Positions 20,535-21,776 of a stretch of DNA of 21,776 nt are shown piece after piece. Source of the DNA: XYD1-FULL-44-32 sp964355855. GTDB lineage: Bacteria > Patescibacteriota > Minisyncoccia > Phycocordibacterales > XYD1-FULL-46-19. Below the pieces are notes generated by a model. That model was not told the origin of the DNA. It was given only the letters and a program-made list of their open reading frames with translations, and made no database searches. Each line of letters starts with the position of its first letter. Positions within the stretch are counted from its first letter, which is position 1. The position numbers and the translations under genes were made by a program. The stretch spans positions 1-21,776 of the forward strand of contig CAYHFD010000013.1 of assembly GCA_964355855.1 (NCBI GenBank), given 5' to 3'.

Positions 20535-21119
20535 ATGTCTGACACGTTCGTTCTCGATGTTGATCAGGCCAGTGAGCTCAAGCACGCCTTCAAGCGGAAT
20601 GGGTTTACTAAGGCCCAGATCAAACAACTGACCAGCGGAGATTTCCTCTCTGGCGTACGGGATGTCATAGAGGGCCGCGCCGAGCTCGTTGTGAAAAAGC
20701 ACCTCATCAACCTCGACGCCGACCCCATGATTCCCGACGGTTGGAAGGTGGAGGAGCACCAGAAGGGTGGCCAGTTTGAGTGGGACGCGAGTAAGGTGGC
20801 CCTCTACCTCGACCCGTCCCAGCAAGGTGGTCCGATTGAGGGCAACAAGCTTTGCAAGAAGCTGAAGGGCAAGAACGTTTTCAACGCCGTTCTTCTTGAT
20901 TACCTTCTCGCCAACCCCCACCTCATCCCCGAAGAGTGGAAGAAAGATGAAAACGGGAATACCCGCTACATCTTCTTCTGGGGTACGGTCTACCGCCACT
21001 CGGACGGGTTCTTGTGCGTACGTTGCCTCTACTGGGACGGCGACAGGTGGTACTGGTACTACTTCTGGCTCGGCAATGTCTGGATTGCCCACGACCCGGC
21101 TGCGGTGTCCGCAAGTTAG
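20535..21119 (+). CDS. DGR target: variable protein with C-terminal hypervariable domain
   Basis: This 194-residue protein starts at ATG 20535, 7 nt after GAAAGGA; an upstream TTG frame start has no ribosome site. The N-terminal part (FVLDVDQASELKHAFKRNGF ... IPDGWKVEEHQKGGQFEWD ... LDYLLANPHLIPEEWKK) is conserved-looking but of unknown function. The end, residues 153-193, is Trp/Tyr-rich with a repeating W-x-W-x-x-x-W-L pattern and is the variable repeat: 15 residues there differ from those encoded by the template repeat (positions 155, 159-161, 164, 166, 168, 173, 175, 177, 180, 182, 184, 186, 187), while Trp, Gly, Pro and Arg framework residues match. This is the layout of C-type-lectin-like display domains of DGR proteins: diversified side chains on a fixed scaffold. 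There is no signal peptide. The ligand is unknown. Confidence 0.92.
   Translation: MSDTFVLDVDQASELKHAFKRNGFTKAQIKQLTSGDFLSGVRDVIEGRAELVVKKHLINLDADPMIPDGWKVEEHQKGGQFEWDASKVALYLDPSQQGGPIEGNKLCKKLKGKNVFNAVLLDYLLANPHLIPEEWKKDENGNTRYIFFWGTVYRHSDGFLCVRCLYWDGDRWYWYYFWLGNVWIAHDPAAVSAS
20991..21112 (+). repeat. DGR variable repeat (VR)
   Basis: This 122-nt segment at the 3' end of the target gene aligns without gaps to 21448-21569. There are 22 differences, 17 at positions where the other copy has A. The last 18 nt (CCCGGCTGCGGTGTCCGC) contain no A and are identical, as expected for the initiation-of-mutagenic-homology end. The homology stops 7 nt before the stop codon's end. Confidence 0.95.
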
Positions 21120-21123
21120 TGAT

Positions 21124-21167
21124 TAGAGCTTTGGCTTTTGGTCTTAGAACCTTTGGCCTTAGCTCTA
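21124..21167 (+). repeat. Stem-loop downstream of the variable repeat
   Basis: TAGAGCT (21124-21130) pairs with AGCTCTA (21161-21167), with an inner GGC/GCC pair after a TT/TT internal loop. It begins 12 nt after the variable repeat. Confidence 0.55.
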
Positions 21168-21171
21168 TCGA

Positions 21172-21210
21172 CCCTGTTTCTGCTACCAAGCGGAGACAGG
21201 GTTGTTTTAT
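21172..21210 (+). terminator. 13-bp hairpin with T-tract after the target gene
   Basis: CCCTGTTTCTGCT (21172-21184) and AGCGGAGACAGGG (21189-21201) pair over 13 bp (two G-T pairs) with loop ACCA, followed by TTGTTTTATT. It would end the target transcript. A hairpin just after the variable repeat is also a known helper of DGR retrohoming, so it may do both. Confidence 0.75.
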
Positions 21211-21447
21211 TATAGTAAGATTGTTTCGGTTGTAGGCAAATCTGCTGGCGACCAAGGTTGTCGGCGGCCGAAACCAGTATCCATACATCGAGAATACTCA
21301 TGATCAAGATTGTGAGTAGGGTGGTGAATGTGCATACTTTCAAAAAATAAAAATACTTGGCGTAGAACACTAAGGCATTACGATGCCGGATACGATACAA
21401 CCCTAAGAGTATTCAAGGGGTGGTGGTTTGGGCGGTGTTTTACGTGA
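21211..21447. other. Interval between target gene and template repeat
   Basis: No convincing gene, in particular no accessory Avd-type protein. TTTCGG (21224-21229) can pair with CCGAAA (21268-21273) around a CGACC/GGTTG-type inner stem, and GGCAT (21374-21378) pairs with ATGCC (21383-21387). A structured RNA or a template-RNA promoter could be here, but I cannot identify one. Confidence 0.4.
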
Positions 21448-21569
21448 TACCGCAACTCGGACGGGAACCAGTACGTTCGCTACCTCAACTGGAACGGCGA
21501 CAGGTGGAACTGGAATTACAACTGGCTCGACAATGACTGGAACGCCAACAACCCGGCTGCGGTGTCCGC
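21448..21569 (+). repeat. DGR template repeat (TR)
   Basis: This 122-nt non-coding copy of the variable repeat has 32 adenines, 17 of which (53%) are different in the variable repeat, against 5 of 90 other bases. All nine AAC codons and one of two AAT codons are altered in the gene. Read in the target frame it would give YRNSDGNQYVRYLNWNGD and so on, with Asn at most variable sites, the classical design of a template. An in-frame TGA lies directly upstream and a terminator 15 nt downstream, so it is not itself a gene. Confidence 0.95.
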
Positions 21570-21583
21570 TAATCTTTTTATTC

Positions 21584-21614
21584 CTCTCCCTATTTTTTGG
21601 GAGAGTTTTGTTTT
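21584..21614 (+). terminator. Terminator after the template repeat
   Basis: CTCTCCC (21584-21590) and GGGAGAG (21599-21605), loop TATTTTTT, followed by TTTTGTTTT. It likely defines the 3' end of the template RNA. A second small hairpin, AGCTGG/CCAGCT, stands at 21618-21634. Confidence 0.85.
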
Positions 21615-21677
21615 GTGAGCTGGCCGTTCCAGCTAAAAAGCCGTAAAATATGGGTTTTTGGGGATTGTCACCACTAC

Positions 21678-21706
21678 TTGACAGAGTAGGATACAAGGTG
21701 TATAAT
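21678..21706 (+). promoter_or_regulatory. Consensus promoter pointing out of the window
   Basis: TTGACA (21678-21683), a 17-nt spacer, TATAAT (21701-21706), both perfect, with the same GGTGTATAAT as the DGR target's promoter. No start codon with a ribosome site is seen in the last 70 nt, so the gene it drives begins beyond 21776. The DGR reverse transcriptase or another target gene are the obvious candidates. Confidence 0.85.
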
Positions 21707-21776
21707 TAAGTGTAGTAAAGCTAACTACAAAAACCCCTCAATCCGAACACTTTCTAATAATTTAATACTTGTAATG

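Noticed and set aside
20496..21092. 198-codon frame on the minus strand opposite the DGR target gene
   Set aside because: It has Val/Pro-type low-complexity composition caused by reading GC-rich codons of the + gene backwards. The + frame has promoter, Shine-Dalgarno and a template-matched 3' end.
21116..21400. Minus-strand 94-codon frame as a possible Avd accessory protein
   Set aside because: It is not a basic helical bundle, it crosses the target gene's terminator, and the strand is opposite to the rest of the unit.
21428..21646. Thr/Gly-rich 72-codon + strand frame over the template repeat, and a minus-strand frame at 21403-21696
   Set aside because: Both arise from reading the template repeat out of the target frame. 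There is no ribosome site, and the terminator lies inside the frame.
1..21776. CRISPR array, rRNA genes, integrase or transposase genes
   Set aside because: No regularly spaced direct repeats, no rRNA-like sequence and no integrase or transposase motifs were seen.

Overview
The window looks like a piece of a small-genome Patescibacteria/CPR bacterium, most likely Parcubacteria-like. This is an inference from gene content and style: many short uncharacterised proteins, a DUF3494 protein with a peptidoglycan-binding-like tail, leaderless genes mixed with strong Shine-Dalgarno genes, GC-rich palindromes, and TGA used as a normal stop. All genes I accept are on the + strand.

Positions 1-10,743 are a mosaic of short, mostly unrelated units: a secreted DUF3494 protein, a YggT-family membrane protein, a YerC/TrpR-like regulator, two HAD hydrolases, a cobalamin adenosyltransferase, a tRNA-His, a SAM methyltransferase, a DUF925-type nucleotidyltransferase, a Nudix hydrolase and an MGMT-type protein. 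Between them sit self-contained genes of unknown function, each with a strong Shine-Dalgarno and its own terminator or hairpin. The adenosyltransferase carries two in-frame insertions: a GIY-YIG nuclease domain flanked by inverted repeats, and a short palindromic segment. The tRNA-His has intact stems but non-standard D- and T-loops. Three genes share a near-identical promoter that places the ATG at or within 2 nt of the predicted transcription start.

Positions 10,763-20,040 are a copper island of about 9 kb. It starts at a sigma70-like promoter whose spacer contains a CsoR-type operator. It then runs through a SHOCT protein, csoR, small membrane proteins, a His/Cys-rich DUF2933-like protein, an ICMT-like methyltransferase, a YHS protein, a CCAH-motif membrane protein, a lipid-anchored or secreted HH-motif protein and the Cu(I) P-type ATPase copA. 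Downstream follow an extracytoplasmic thiol module (DUF1573, CcdA-like) and a Cys/His-motif anchored protein. It ends in a frameshifted Met-rich remnant cut short by a palindrome.

Positions 20,060-21,776 hold the most interesting system, a diversity-generating retroelement (DGR). The gene at 20,535-21,119 encodes a variable protein whose last 122 nt (variable repeat, 20,991-21,112) are matched by a 122-nt template repeat at 21,448-21,569. Of 22 mismatches, 17 fall at template adenines, and all nine AAC codons of the template are altered in the gene. The target has a consensus promoter and a long leader that can fold in two mutually exclusive ways. The template is closed by a terminator, and a second promoter of the same type points out of the window toward where the reverse transcriptase would be expected. 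The reverse transcriptase itself is not in the window.
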